From the NCBI RefSeq assembly GCF_001017435.1, contig NZ_CP011371.1:3286001-3350000 (forward strand): DNA of 64,000 nucleotides, given 5' to 3'. This stretch comes from Caldimonas brevitalea. Lineage in GTDB: Bacteria > Pseudomonadota > Gammaproteobacteria > Burkholderiales > Burkholderiaceae_C. Numbering within the stretch: the first letter of the stretch is position 1; each line of letters begins with the position of its first letter. This document shows, one piece after another, positions 35,421-45,859 of this stretch. Below the pieces are notes generated by a model. It was not told where the DNA came from. It did not search any database and saw only the letters and a list, made by a program, of their open reading frames with translations. Both the position numbers and the translations under genes were made by a program.

Positions 35421-36992
35421 TCAGTGTATCGGCAGCGGCAGCGGCGGCGGCACCGGGCCGGCCAGCGTGCTGCGCGGCAAGGCCGGGGGCGCCAGGGGCT
35501 CGGCCCGTTCGCCTTCTTCGATGGACCGCATCAGCCGTTGTGCGGCGGCCTCGGGCGCGCCTGCCTGCACGATGCCGCGCACCACCGCCACGCCGGCCGC
35601 GCCGCAACGTGTCGCTTCGAGGCTGCGCGCCTCGTCCATGCCACCGATGGCCACCACCGGCTCACGCAGCAGGCTGCACCAATAGGCCAGATTGCCCGCG
35701 CCTTGCGGCCACCACGGCATGTCCTTGGTGGTGGTGGCATGGATGGGGCCGCAGGCGATGTAGCTCGGGCCGAACGCACGCGCCCGGCACACCTCCCAGT
35801 AGCTGTGGGTGCTCAAGCCCAGCCGCAGGCCGGCGGCGCGCAAGGACTCCAACGCCTCGGCCGGCACAGACTGCAGGTCTTCCTGGCCGAGGTGGACGCC
35901 GTAGGCGCCGTGCTCCAGCGCCAGGGCCCAATGGTCGTTCACGAACAGCTGGGCGCCGGCGGCGCGGGCCAGCAGCACGCTGCGCCGGATCTCGTCCGAC
36001 AGCTGGGGGCGGGGCATGTCCTTGATGCGCAACTGCAGCGTGCGCACGCCGACCTTGAGCAGCCGCGCCACCCAGTCGGCGCTGTCGACCACCGGGTACA
36101 AGCCAAGCCGGCGCTGCTGCAACGGGGCGAACGGACGCTGCGGCGGCGCCGACCAGGTCGCATGCAAGCGGGGCAGCGCATCCGGGTGCAAGCCGAAGCC
36201 CCGGCGCGGACGCACCGGCCCGGCCCCCTGGCCCGCGGCATAGCCGTGTTGCAACGCCACCGTGGTGGCCATCTTGCCCAGCACGATGGCGTCGGCCTCG
36301 CAGAACCCGAGGGCCAGCGCCGACGCCACCGACGACGCGAACACACAACCAGTGCCGTGGTGGTGCGAGGTCGGCACACGCGGCAGCCCGAGCCAGCCCT
36401 GTGCCTGCACCGTCGCCAGCCAGTCGAGCGACTGTTCGCGACTGGCGTCGCCGCCGGTGATGACCACTGCCGCGGGGCCGAGCCGGCGCAAGGCTGCGGC
36501 GGCGGCTGGCACATCGGCGTCCTGGCGCAGCTCCGGGGCGTCCAGCAGCCAGGCCGCCTCGCGCCGGTTGGGCGTGATGACACTGGCACGCGGCAACAGC
36601 TCGGTCAGGATGGCCTGGCGCAGCGACTCGGCGCTGAGCGACGCGCCGATGCTGGCCCGCCACACCGGGTCGACCACCAGCGCCACCGGGCGGCGCGAGC
36701 GCAGCTTGTCGAGCCAGCGCACCAGCCGCTGCACATGCTCGGCACTGCCCAGCATGCCGGTCTTGATCGCCGCGGGCGGCAGGTCGAGCGCCAGCACGGC
36801 CAACTGGGCATCGAGCATCTCGGGCGAAACGGCCTCGATGCGCGACACGGTGGTCGAGTTCTGTGCGGTCAACGCAGCGATCGCCGTACAACCATGGACA
36901 TCGAAGGCTTCGAACGCCTTCAGGTCGGCTTGCACGCCGGCACCACAACCGCTGTCCGAGCCGGCCACACTCCACACGATGGGGACATTCAT
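35421..36992 (-). CDS. thiDE: Bifunctional HMP/HMP-P kinase and thiamine-phosphate synthase fusion
   Basis: 523 residues. The N-terminal half (to about 265) is Thi[53 protein letters not shown] and [18 protein letters not shown]. It phosphorylates hydroxymethylpyrimidine twice. The C-terminal half (about 290-495) is Thi[70 protein letters not shown] and VAIGGMDEA, which couples HMP-PP with thiazole phosphate. The fusion explains the absence of separate thiD and thiE here. Forty-three bp after thiG. Ends in a Pro-rich tail. Confidence 0.93.
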   Translation of the reverse strand: MNVPIVWSVAGSDSGCGAGVQADLKAFEAFDVHGCTAIAALTAQNSTTVSRIEAVSPEMLDAQLAVLALDLPPAAIKTGMLGSAEHVQRLVRWLDKLRSRRPVALVVDPVWRASIGASLSAESLRQAILTELLPRASVITPNRREAAWLLDAPELRQDADVPAAAAALRRLGPAAVVITGGDASREQSLDWLATVQAQGWLGLPRVPTSHHHGTGCVFASSVASALALGFCEADAIVLGKMATTVALQHGYAAGQGAGPVRPRRGFGLHPDALPRLHATWSAPPQRPFAPLQQRRLGLYPVVDSADWVARLLKVGVRTLQLRIKDMPRPQLSDEIRRSVLLARAAGAQLFVNDHWALALEHGAYGVHLGQEDLQSVPAEALESLRAAGLRLGLSTHSYWEVCRARAFGPSYIACGPIHATTTKDMPWWPQGAGNLAYWCSLLREPVVAIGGMDEARSLEATRCGAAGVAVVRGIVQAGAPEAAAQRLMRSIEEGERAEPLAPPALPRSTLAGPVPPPLPLPIH

Positions 36993-37035
36993 GTCTCGCT
37001 CCTCGAACCGGCGGTCGACGCCGTGTTGTCTGGTG

Positions 37036-37824
37036 TCACAGATCGAACGGGCGGCCCGAGACCGGGGTCGAGGCCACCGCCATCGGCTGCGGCGCCACCA
37101 GCCCGCTGCGCCAGGCCAGGCGGCCGCCCTCGATCGCGGCGCGGAAGGCGCCGGCCATCCCGACCGGGTCGCCCGCCTGGGCGACCGCCGAGTTCAGCAG
37201 CACCGCGTCGTAGCCCAGTTCCATCGCCTGGGCGGCGTGCGAAGGTGCGCCGAGGCCGGCGTCGACGATCAAGGTAGCCTCGGGCAGCCGTGCGCGCAAG
37301 GTGCGCAGCGCCCAGGGGTTCAGCAACCCCTGGGCGGAGCCGATCGGTGCGCCCCAGGGCATCAGGATGCGGCAGCCGACGTCGAGCAGCCGTTGGCAGC
37401 TGACGAGGTCGTCGAGGCAGTAGGGAAACACCTCGAAGCCGTCCTGGATCAGTTGCGCGGCCGCCTCGACCAATTCGTAGGGGTCCGGCTGCAGCGTGTG
37501 TTCGTCGCCCACCACTTCGAGCTTGATCCAGTGCGTGTCGAGCAGCTCGCGGGCCATGTGGGCCAGCGTGATCGCTTCGCGCGCCGTGCGGCAGCCCGCG
37601 GTATTGGGCAGCAGGCGCGCACCGCACGCCTTGATGATTTCGATGTAACCGTTGTCGCCGGCACCCCCGGCGAGCTGGCGCTTCAAGCCCAGGGTCACCA
37701 CCTGCGCCCCGGAGGCGACGATGGCCTCGCGCAACACCTGGGGCGACGGATAGCCGGCGGTGCCGAGCAGAAAGCGGCTGCTCAGTGGCACGTCGGCCAG
37801 GATGAAATCGGGGTTGGTGGTCAT
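37036..37824 (-). CDS. thiG: Thiazole synthase
   Basis: 262 residues. ThiG assembles the thiazole ring from deoxyxylulose phosphate, the ThiS thiocarboxylate and dehydroglycine. Typical segments: SRFLLGTAGYPSPQVLREAI, LLPNTAGCRTAREA, WIKLEVVGDEHTLQPD with the active-site Lys, LMPWGAPIGSAQGLLNP, IVDAGLGAPSHAAQAMELG and VLLNSAVAQAGDP. A complete TIM-barrel phosphate synthase of normal length. Forty-four bp after thiS in the thiamine operon. Confidence 0.96.
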   Translation of the reverse strand: MTTNPDFILADVPLSSRFLLGTAGYPSPQVLREAIVASGAQVVTLGLKRQLAGGAGDNGYIEIIKACGARLLPNTAGCRTAREAITLAHMARELLDTHWIKLEVVGDEHTLQPDPYELVEAAAQLIQDGFEVFPYCLDDLVSCQRLLDVGCRILMPWGAPIGSAQGLLNPWALRTLRARLPEATLIVDAGLGAPSHAAQAMELGYDAVLLNSAVAQAGDPVGMAGAFRAAIEGGRLAWRSGLVAPQPMAVASTPVSGRPFDL

Positions 37825-37868
37825 GGAAGCAGTCTCCGTGCTGCGTTCGGTGAACCGCGGCGCATGCC

Positions 37869-38108
37869 TCAGCCGCCCACGATGGGTTGGAAACAGCTGA
37901 TCTGGTCGCCGGACTGCAACCGGCAGGCCACCCGCGCTGCCCGGGGGACAAACTCCCCGTTGACCGCGGTCGCGACCGACGTCGGCGCGTGGCCGAGCAG
38001 TTCCAGCAACTGGGCCAGGCTGGTGCCGGCGCTCACCTGGTGAGCCGCACCGTTGACCGTGACAAGCAGTGCATCGGCCGCGACTGCGGGCCCTTGCGGT
38101 GCGTTCAT
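37869..38108 (-). CDS. thiS: Sulfur carrier protein ThiS
   Basis: 79 residues ending in Gly-Gly, the C-terminus that is adenylated and turned into a thiocarboxylate. Ubiquitin-like fold with VTVNGAAHQVSAGTSLAQLLELLG and ATAVNGEFVPRAARVACRLQSGDQI. A 13-residue head is longer than usual. ATG 38108 overlaps the thiO stop (ATGA). No thiF is in the window, so the adenylyltransferase step must be supplied by another gene such as moeB. Confidence 0.93.
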   Translation of the reverse strand: MNAPQGPAVAADALLVTVNGAAHQVSAGTSLAQLLELLGHAPTSVATAVNGEFVPRAARVACRLQSGDQISCFQPIVGG

Positions 38109-39178
38109 CGCATCGTCTCCATCACGTCGGCTCGCCGCAGCGGCAGCGCGAGGTCTTGCAAGGCCTGCTCGACCAGGGCCGGGGCGATCAGCCAGCCGTG
38201 GCGGAACAAACCGTTGATGCGGGTCAGGCCTTCGCACGATTCGATGCGCGGCAGGTTGTCGGCCAACGCGGGCCGCAGGTTGACCTCGGTGTGCACCAGG
38301 CGCGCCTCGGCCAGCTCGGGGAGCACGCTGTGGGCCGCGCTCAGCAGGCCCAGCAGGCTGCGCACCGACACCGGCGAGCGGTCCTCCGACTCGATTTCGG
38401 TCGCGCCGACAACGATCACATCGCCCGGCCGCGGCACCAGGTAGACGCGCCAGCGTGGATGCAGCAGCCGCACCGGCCGCCCGAGCGCGACACCGGGGGC
38501 GTGCAGCCAGACGATCTCGCCCCGCACGCCGCGCACCGGCATCTCGGGGCGCGCGCCGACACCGCGCACGTCGAATACCCAGTCGAAGCCGAACTCGGCG
38601 TCGCCGCAGCGCAGCCGGCGCGGCGACAGCGTCTGCACCGGCCGCTGCCAATGCCAGCGCACGCCGCGCAAGGTCGCGCCTTCGGCCAGCGCCTGCATCG
38701 CCTGCACCGGGTGGATCTGCCCTTCGGGTTCGAGCAGCCAGGCATGCGCGGCGCCATGCAAACACGGCTCCAGCTGCCGCAGCGCGGCCGGCGTCAGCGA
38801 CTGCGGCGTGGCCTCGCCGGGGACTTTGCTCGCCAGCACGCCCAGCAGGCGCCGGGCCGCTCCGAGGTCGGCCGCGTGCGCCAGCAGCAGGCTGCCGCGC
38901 CGCTGAAAGTCCACCGGCGACGGCAGGCCCGCCAGCAGCTGCGGCCACAGGTCGAGCGAGCGTTGCCCCAGCCGCGCGACCTGCAGGTCGGCGCATTCCA
39001 GTTCGGCCCACGGGCTCAGCATGCCGGCCGCGGTCCACCCCGCCGCCCCGCGCTCGCCGGGGCCCGGCGCCGGATCGAACACCGACACCTCACAGCCGGC
39101 GCCGGCCAGCTGCCACGCGAGCAGCCGGCCGAGCAGGCCGGCGCCGGCAATGGCGACGCGATGCACAGCCGTGGTCAT
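38105..39178 (-). CDS. thiO: Glycine oxidase-type FAD enzyme ThiO
   Basis: 357-residue D-amino-acid-oxidase-like flavoprotein making the iminoglycine used by ThiG. FAD motif VAIAGAGLLGRLLAWQLAGAGCEV near the N-terminus; AGWTAAGMLSPWAE; GEIVWLHAP; WRVYLVPRPGDVIVVGATE; and the C-terminal NGLFRHGWLIAPAL. ATG 39178 is favoured by GAGG five bases upstream; a GTG two codons earlier is also in frame. Seven bp after thiC and overlapping thiS, so fully inside the thiamine operon. Confidence 0.9.
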   Translation of the reverse strand: MTTAVHRVAIAGAGLLGRLLAWQLAGAGCEVSVFDPAPGPGERGAAGWTAAGMLSPWAELECADLQVARLGQRSLDLWPQLLAGLPSPVDFQRRGSLLLAHAADLGAARRLLGVLASKVPGEATPQSLTPAALRQLEPCLHGAAHAWLLEPEGQIHPVQAMQALAEGATLRGVRWHWQRPVQTLSPRRLRCGDAEFGFDWVFDVRGVGARPEMPVRGVRGEIVWLHAPGVALGRPVRLLHPRWRVYLVPRPGDVIVVGATEIESEDRSPVSVRSLLGLLSAAHSVLPELAEARLVHTEVNLRPALADNLPRIESCEGLTRINGLFRHGWLIAPALVEQALQDLALPLRRADVMETMR

Positions 39179-39185
39179 GACCACC

Positions 39186-41339
<2,154 letters not shown>

Positions 41340-41383
41340 CTATTGCATCCTTCAACGTGTCTGAACATCACAACTCCAACACC

Positions 41384-43558
41384 ATGACGTCGCCTTCGCC
41401 GGCCCTGGGCTCCAAGCCTGCCGCCTTGTTGCAACCAGGCCGCAACTGCTGGCGCATCGAACAGGCTCGCCGGGTCGCCTATCTGATCGACGGCGAACCA
41501 TATTTCAGCGCGGTGCGCGCGGCCATCGCCCGCGCCCGCCGCTCGATCTACATCCTCGGCTGGGACATCGACAGCCGCATGCGGCTGGTGCCTGACGGTG
41601 CCGGCGACGGACTGCCCGAGCCGCTCGGCGAGTTCCTCGATGCGGTGGTGGCTCGGGGCAAGGGCATCCAGGCGCGCGTGCTGAGCTGGGACTTCGCGAT
41701 GCTGTTTGCGCTCGAGCGCGAATGGCTCACCACCTACAAGCTCGACTGGCGCACCCACCGCCACCTGCGCTTTCGACTCGACGATCGACACCCCTTCGGC
41801 GCCTCGCATCACCAAAAAGTCGTGGTGGTGGACGACACCGTTGCCTTCGTCGGCGGCTTCGACCTGACGCGCTGCCGCTGGGACACCTCCGACCACCTGC
41901 CCGACGACCCGCGGCGCATCGACCCCGACGGCAAGCCTTATGGGCCGTTCCACGATGTCGGCGTGATCGTCGAAGGGGACGTCGCGGAGGCGCTCGGCAA
42001 CCTGGCGCGCGAACGCTGGTGCCGTGCCACCGGCGTCAAGGTCAAGCCGGCGCGACCGCCGGGCGACGGCCTCTCGCCCTGGCCGCCTCATGTGCAGCCC
42101 GACATGCTCGACGTGCGGGTCGCCATCGCCCGCACCGAGCCGCGCTTCGACCGCTTCGAAGGGGTCGAGGAGATCCGCTGGCTGCACCAGGACGCGATCG
42201 CCTCGGCCCGGCATCACATCTATCTGGAGAACCAGTATTTCAGTTCGGCCGCGGTCGGCGCCGCACTGGCGCAGCGGCTGGGCGAGCCCACCGGCCCCGA
42301 GGTGGTGTTGGTCACGCCTCAGCGCGAGAGCGGCTGGCTCGAGGAAACCACGATGGGCGTGCTGCGCTCGCGACTGCACCGCCGCCTGCTGGCCGCCGAC
42401 ACGCACGGCCGCTACCGCGCCTATTGCCCGCACCTGCCGGAGCTGGGCCCGAAGTGTTTGAACGTGCACAGCAAGGTGATGACGGTCGACGACGAGTTGC
42501 TGACCGTCGGCTCGGCCAATCTGTCGAACCGTTCGATGGGCTTCGACACCGAATGCAACCTGGTGTTCGAGGCCGCGACGCAAGCCGATGAGGCCGCGGC
42601 CGAGCGGGTGCGGGCCGGGGTGGCACTGATGCGCAACCGGCTGCTCGCGGAGCATCTGGCGGTCAGCCCCGACACGGTCGCTGCCGAGACGCGCGAGCGG
42701 CGCAGCCTCAAGGGCGCGGTCGAGGCCTTGCGCCGTGACGGCGAACGCACCTTGGCACCGTCGCGGCCGGAGGTGGCGCCCGAAATCGACGCGCTGTTGC
42801 CCGACCAGGCGCTGATCGACCCCGAATCACCGCTCGACCCGGACCGCTTCGTCGCCGAATTCGTGCCCAAGGACGCCAAACCGCGCATCTCGCGACGCAC
42901 CCTGACCGTCGCCGCCGTGGTGTTCGGCCTCGGCATGTTGGCGGCCGCCTGGCACTTCACGCCACTGCAGGAGCTGCTGGACCTCGACACCTTGATGCGC
43001 ACCGCCCGGCGCCTGCGGGAACACCGGCTGGCCCCCTTGCTGATGCTGCTGGGCTACGTCGTCGCCGGGCTGATCGCGATGCCGGTGACGGCGCTGATCG
43101 CGGTCACCGGCATCGTGTTCGGGCCGGTGCAGGGCTTGATCTACGCGATGATGGGGTCGCTGCTGAGCGCTGCCACGACCTACGGCATCGGCCGGGCGGT
43201 CGGGCGCGACATGGTGCGTCGCTTCGCCGGGCCGCGCATCAACCGCTTGAGCCGCATCCTCGGCCGCCGCGGGGTGGTGGCGATGACGGTGGTGCGCATG
43301 CTGCCAGTGGCGCCGTTCAGCCTCATCAACGTCGTCGCCGGCGCCTCGCAGATCAATCTGCGTGACTACCTGCTCGGCACCTTCCTCGGCATGGCGCCGG
43401 GCATCTGCATGACCGTGCTGTTCGTCGACCGCTTCACCGAGGCGGTGCGCCGGCCGGGCCTCGGCACCTTCACGCTGCTGGCCGTGGTGGTGGCACTCGT
43501 GGTGGCGGCGTCGATCCTGATCCGGCAGCGCTTCATCGGCCGCGAAACGGCGCGCTGA
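41384..43558 (+). CDS. Phospholipase D-like protein fused to a VTT (DedA/SNARE-associated) membrane domain
   Basis: 724 residues from ATG 41384 (a GTG at 41357 would add nine). Two HKD motifs: His143-x-Lys145 in HHQKVVVVDD and His362 in HSKVMTVDDELLTVGSANLSNRSM, the paired active site of PLD/cardiolipin synthase enzymes. A linker with charged residues (about 430-505) precedes hydrophobic segments (LTVAAVVFGLGMLAAAW, LLMLLGYVVAGLIAMPVTAL) and a VTT domain, GIVFGPVQGLIYAMMGSLLSAATTYGIGRAVGRD. VTT/DedA proteins are linked to lipid scrambling, so the fusion may join phospholipid transfer with lipid turnover. Convergent with nothing; 63 bp before glrK. Substrate unknown. Confidence 0.9.
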   Translation: MTSPSPALGSKPAALLQPGRNCWRIEQARRVAYLIDGEPYFSAVRAAIARARRSIYILGWDIDSRMRLVPDGAGDGLPEPLGEFLDAVVARGKGIQARVLSWDFAMLFALEREWLTTYKLDWRTHRHLRFRLDDRHPFGASHHQKVVVVDDTVAFVGGFDLTRCRWDTSDHLPDDPRRIDPDGKPYGPFHDVGVIVEGDVAEALGNLARERWCRATGVKVKPARPPGDGLSPWPPHVQPDMLDVRVAIARTEPRFDRFEGVEEIRWLHQDAIASARHHIYLENQYFSSAAVGAALAQRLGEPTGPEVVLVTPQRESGWLEETTMGVLRSRLHRRLLAADTHGRYRAYCPHLPELGPKCLNVHSKVMTVDDELLTVGSANLSNRSMGFDTECNLVFEAATQADEAAAERVRAGVALMRNRLLAEHLAVSPDTVAAETRERRSLKGAVEALRRDGERTLAPSRPEVAPEIDALLPDQALIDPESPLDPDRFVAEFVPKDAKPRISRRTLTVAAVVFGLGMLAAAWHFTPLQELLDLDTLMRTARRLREHRLAPLLMLLGYVVAGLIAMPVTALIAVTGIVFGPVQGLIYAMMGSLLSAATTYGIGRAVGRDMVRRFAGPRINRLSRILGRRGVVAMTVVRMLPVAPFSLINVVAGASQINLRDYLLGTFLGMAPGICMTVLFVDRFTEAVRRPGLGTFTLLAVVVALVVAASILIRQRFIGRETAR

Positions 43559-43621
43559 ACCACAGACACGAGCCAGCGCGAGCGCCCACGGCGCACGCGG
43601 TTATAGTTCCGCGCCGCCCGG

Positions 43622-45061
43622 ATGGGCTTGGCCACACCGATGTTCACACTGCCGCGCGCCTCCTTCCGCCAGCTGCTGCTGGTCGCCTTCCTGCTGATCG
43701 CCGCCCTGCTGGGCGCGGCGTCGCTGGGCGGCCTGTTCACGCTCGAGCGCCTGATGGGCAAGGCACGCGCGAGCGCCGAGCACTCGGTGCAACTCGCCGC
43801 CGAGGCGCAGACGCTGGCCGACCTGAGCCTGACGATGGAGCGGGCGGCGCGCCAGTTTGTCGTGCTCGAGGACCCGGTGCTGCGGCAACGTTTCGAGGAC
43901 GCCGCGCGCGACGCCGAAGTGGTGCTGCAGCGCTTGGTCGACAACCGCTTGCCGGGCGACCGCGCCGACGAGTGGCGCGGCCGGCTGGACAGCATCCGGC
44001 AGCAGATGCGTGGGCCGCGCGTGACGGCGCGGCAACGCGAGCAAACGATGAGCATCGCGTTTCGCGAGCTGGACGACCTGAACACGGCCATCGCCGACCA
44101 CGTGCGGCAATCGAACCGGCTGCGAAACCAGGAGTTACAGCAGGAACTGGAAGCGAGCCGGCTGCAGCTGGCGCGTCAGGTGCTGGGCGCCATCGCCCTG
44201 GCCGTGGTGCTGGCGTTCGGCTTCGGCCTGTGGCTAGCGCGGCCGCTGAAGCGGCTGGAGCGGGCCATCGTCGGCCTGGGCGAGAACCGGCTCGACCAGC
44301 CGATCGAGATCCGCGGCCCGGCCGACGTGCGCCATGTCGGACGCCGGCTCGACTGGCTGCGGCTGCGGCTGGCCGAACTCGATGCCGACAAGGCGCGCTT
44401 TCTACGCCATGTCTCGCATGAACTCAAGACGCCGCTGGCGGCGCTGCGCGAAGGTGTGGCGCTGCTCGAGGACGGCGTGGCCGGCGAGCTGACCGCCAAC
44501 CAGCGCGAGATCGCGCGCATCCTGCATCACAACACCATGGTGCTGCAGCGACAGATCGAAGACCTGCTGCGCTTCAATGCGGCAGCCTTCGAGGCGCGCC
44601 GCCTGCAGCGCCGCCGCACCGAGCTCGGCGGCCTGGTGCGCCAGCTGGTCGAGGAACAGAAGCTGCAATGGCAGGCCAAGCAGCTGCGCGTCGAGGTCGA
44701 CGGCGGGCCCCTCTATGCCGAGGTCGACCAGGACAAGCTGGGCACCGCGCTCGGCAACCTGTTGTCCAACGCGATACGCTTCAGCCCGCTCGGCGCTAAC
44801 ATTCGTTTTTCCCTGGCCGTCCAGTCGGAGCGGGCCTGCATCGATGTGATCGACGAAGGCCCCGGGGTCTCGCCGTCCGACCGGGCGCGCGTCTTCGAGC
44901 CCTTCTACCGTGGCGAGCGCCAACCCGAAGGCGCCACGCGCGGCACCGGGGTCGGCCTGTCCATCGTGCAGGAGTACGTCGCCGCCCATGGTGGCCGCGT
45001 CGAGTTGCTGCCCAACGCGCCAGGCGCCCACTTCCGTATCGAGTTGCCTCATGTCAGCTAG
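43622..45061 (+). CDS. glrK: GlrK/QseE-type sensor histidine kinase
   Basis: 479 residues. Two membrane helices (about 14-36 and 184-205) bracket a helical periplasmic domain of about 145 residues. A HAMP segment follows (ARPLKRLERAIVGLGENRLDQPIEI), then HisKA with phospho-acceptor His266 in VSHELKTPLAAL, and an HATPase domain with NLLSNAIRFSP, DEGPGV and GTGVGLSIV. Gene order kinase, lipoprotein, sigma54 activator is that of glrK-qseG-glrR in enterobacteria, which supports the name. ATG 43622 or ATG 43640 could be the start; neither has a strong Shine-Dalgarno. Its end overlaps the lipoprotein gene. Confidence 0.88.
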   Translation: MGLATPMFTLPRASFRQLLLVAFLLIAALLGAASLGGLFTLERLMGKARASAEHSVQLAAEAQTLADLSLTMERAARQFVVLEDPVLRQRFEDAARDAEVVLQRLVDNRLPGDRADEWRGRLDSIRQQMRGPRVTARQREQTMSIAFRELDDLNTAIADHVRQSNRLRNQELQQELEASRLQLARQVLGAIALAVVLAFGFGLWLARPLKRLERAIVGLGENRLDQPIEIRGPADVRHVGRRLDWLRLRLAELDADKARFLRHVSHELKTPLAALREGVALLEDGVAGELTANQREIARILHHNTMVLQRQIEDLLRFNAAAFEARRLQRRRTELGGLVRQLVEEQKLQWQAKQLRVEVDGGPLYAEVDQDKLGTALGNLLSNAIRFSPLGANIRFSLAVQSERACIDVIDEGPGVSPSDRARVFEPFYRGERQPEGATRGTGVGLSIVQEYVAAHGGRVELLPNAPGAHFRIELPHVS

Positions 45062-45725
45062 TGTGCTGTCGTGCGCCTGTGCGGCGCAGATGATGTTCGT
45101 CGGCCCCGACACGGCGCGACAACGCCGCGGTGTCGCCGGCCTGCCGGCCTTCCCCGTCGGCCGCCTCTTGGCCGCCTGTGCGCTGGTGCTGGCCGGCTGC
45201 GCGCCCTTGCCGGAGGTGACCGAGGTGCGCCAGGTGAAGGTGCCGATCCGCGTGCCGGTGGTGGTGGTCGAGCCGGCCGACGAGGCCGCACGCCACGTGC
45301 TGCGTTACGCCGAACGCGTGCGCACCTTGCAGCCGCCCGAGCTGCAGGCCGAGATCGCGCGCATCGGCGACCCGGCCGGCGCGCCCGCCGCCTCCATCGA
45401 ACTGGCCCTGGTCCTGGGCCAGATGCGTGGGCCCGGCGATACCGGCAAGGCCATCGCCGCGCTCGAAACCCTGCTGCGCTCGACCGCACCCGAGGCCGCC
45501 GTGTGGCAGCCTTTGGCACGCTTGCTGCTTCCGCGCTTCACCGAAACCAAGCGCCTGGAAGAGCAGATCGAAAAACAGAACCAGCAGCTGCGCGACAGCC
45601 AGCGACGGCTCGACCAGTTGAACGAAAAGCTCGAAGCCGTGAAGGCGATCGAGCGCAGCCTCGGGCCGCGCTCCAGCCCCGCACCGGCACCCGGCATCCC
45701 GGGCGGCAAGTCCGCCCTGCCCTAG
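45051..45725 (+). CDS. QseG-like envelope lipoprotein between glrK and glrR
   Basis: Up to 224 residues. A lipoprotein signal ends in LVLAGC, then about 170 residues of helical protein: EVRQVKVPIRVPVVVVEP, an ARHVLRYAERVRTLQPPELQ segment and a coiled-coil-like KRLEEQIEKQNQQLRDSQRRLDQ near the end. In enterobacteria QseG is an outer-membrane lipoprotein that binds the QseE/GlrK periplasmic domain and stimulates it; the same role is inferred here from position and form. ATG 45051 overlaps the kinase stop; ATG 45093 would give a more ordinary 33-residue signal. No clear Shine-Dalgarno decides between them. Confidence 0.8.
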   Translation: MSASVLSCACAAQMMFVGPDTARQRRGVAGLPAFPVGRLLAACALVLAGCAPLPEVTEVRQVKVPIRVPVVVVEPADEAARHVLRYAERVRTLQPPELQAEIARIGDPAGAPAASIELALVLGQMRGPGDTGKAIAALETLLRSTAPEAAVWQPLARLLLPRFTETKRLEEQIEKQNQQLRDSQRRLDQLNEKLEAVKAIERSLGPRSSPAPAPGIPGGKSALP

Positions 45726-45744
45726 GCCCGAATGGCCCCGTGTC

Positions 45745-45772
45745 CTAGGGCCTGTTAACACCAAGGCCCTAG
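45745..45772. repeat. 9-bp inverted repeat upstream of glrR
   Basis: CTAGGGCCT and AGGCCCTAG flank a 10-base spacer, 83 bp before glrR. No T-tract follows, so it is more likely an operator or an attenuating hairpin between the lipoprotein gene and glrR than a full terminator. Confidence 0.6.
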
Positions 45773-45793
45773 CTTGACCCCAAGGAGCAAGGC

Positions 45794-45859
45794 ATGAGCG
45801 TCGCACGGCCGCGCGAAGCCGCTCGCACCGCAGTGCGTAGCACGGAGGTAACCAAATGA
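45794..45859 (+). CDS. Possible 21-residue leader ORF overlapping the glrR start
   Basis: Starts at an ATG six bases after a strong Shine-Dalgarno (AAGGAG, 45782-45787), encodes an Arg/Ala-rich peptide (MSVARPREAARTAVRS...) and stops at a TGA that overlaps the glrR ATG (ATGA). glrR also has its own GGAGG at 45844-45848, inside this frame. The layout is that of a translationally coupled leader peptide. Whether it is translated is unknown; it is too short for homology. Confidence 0.4.
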   Translation: MSVARPREAARTAVRSTEVTK

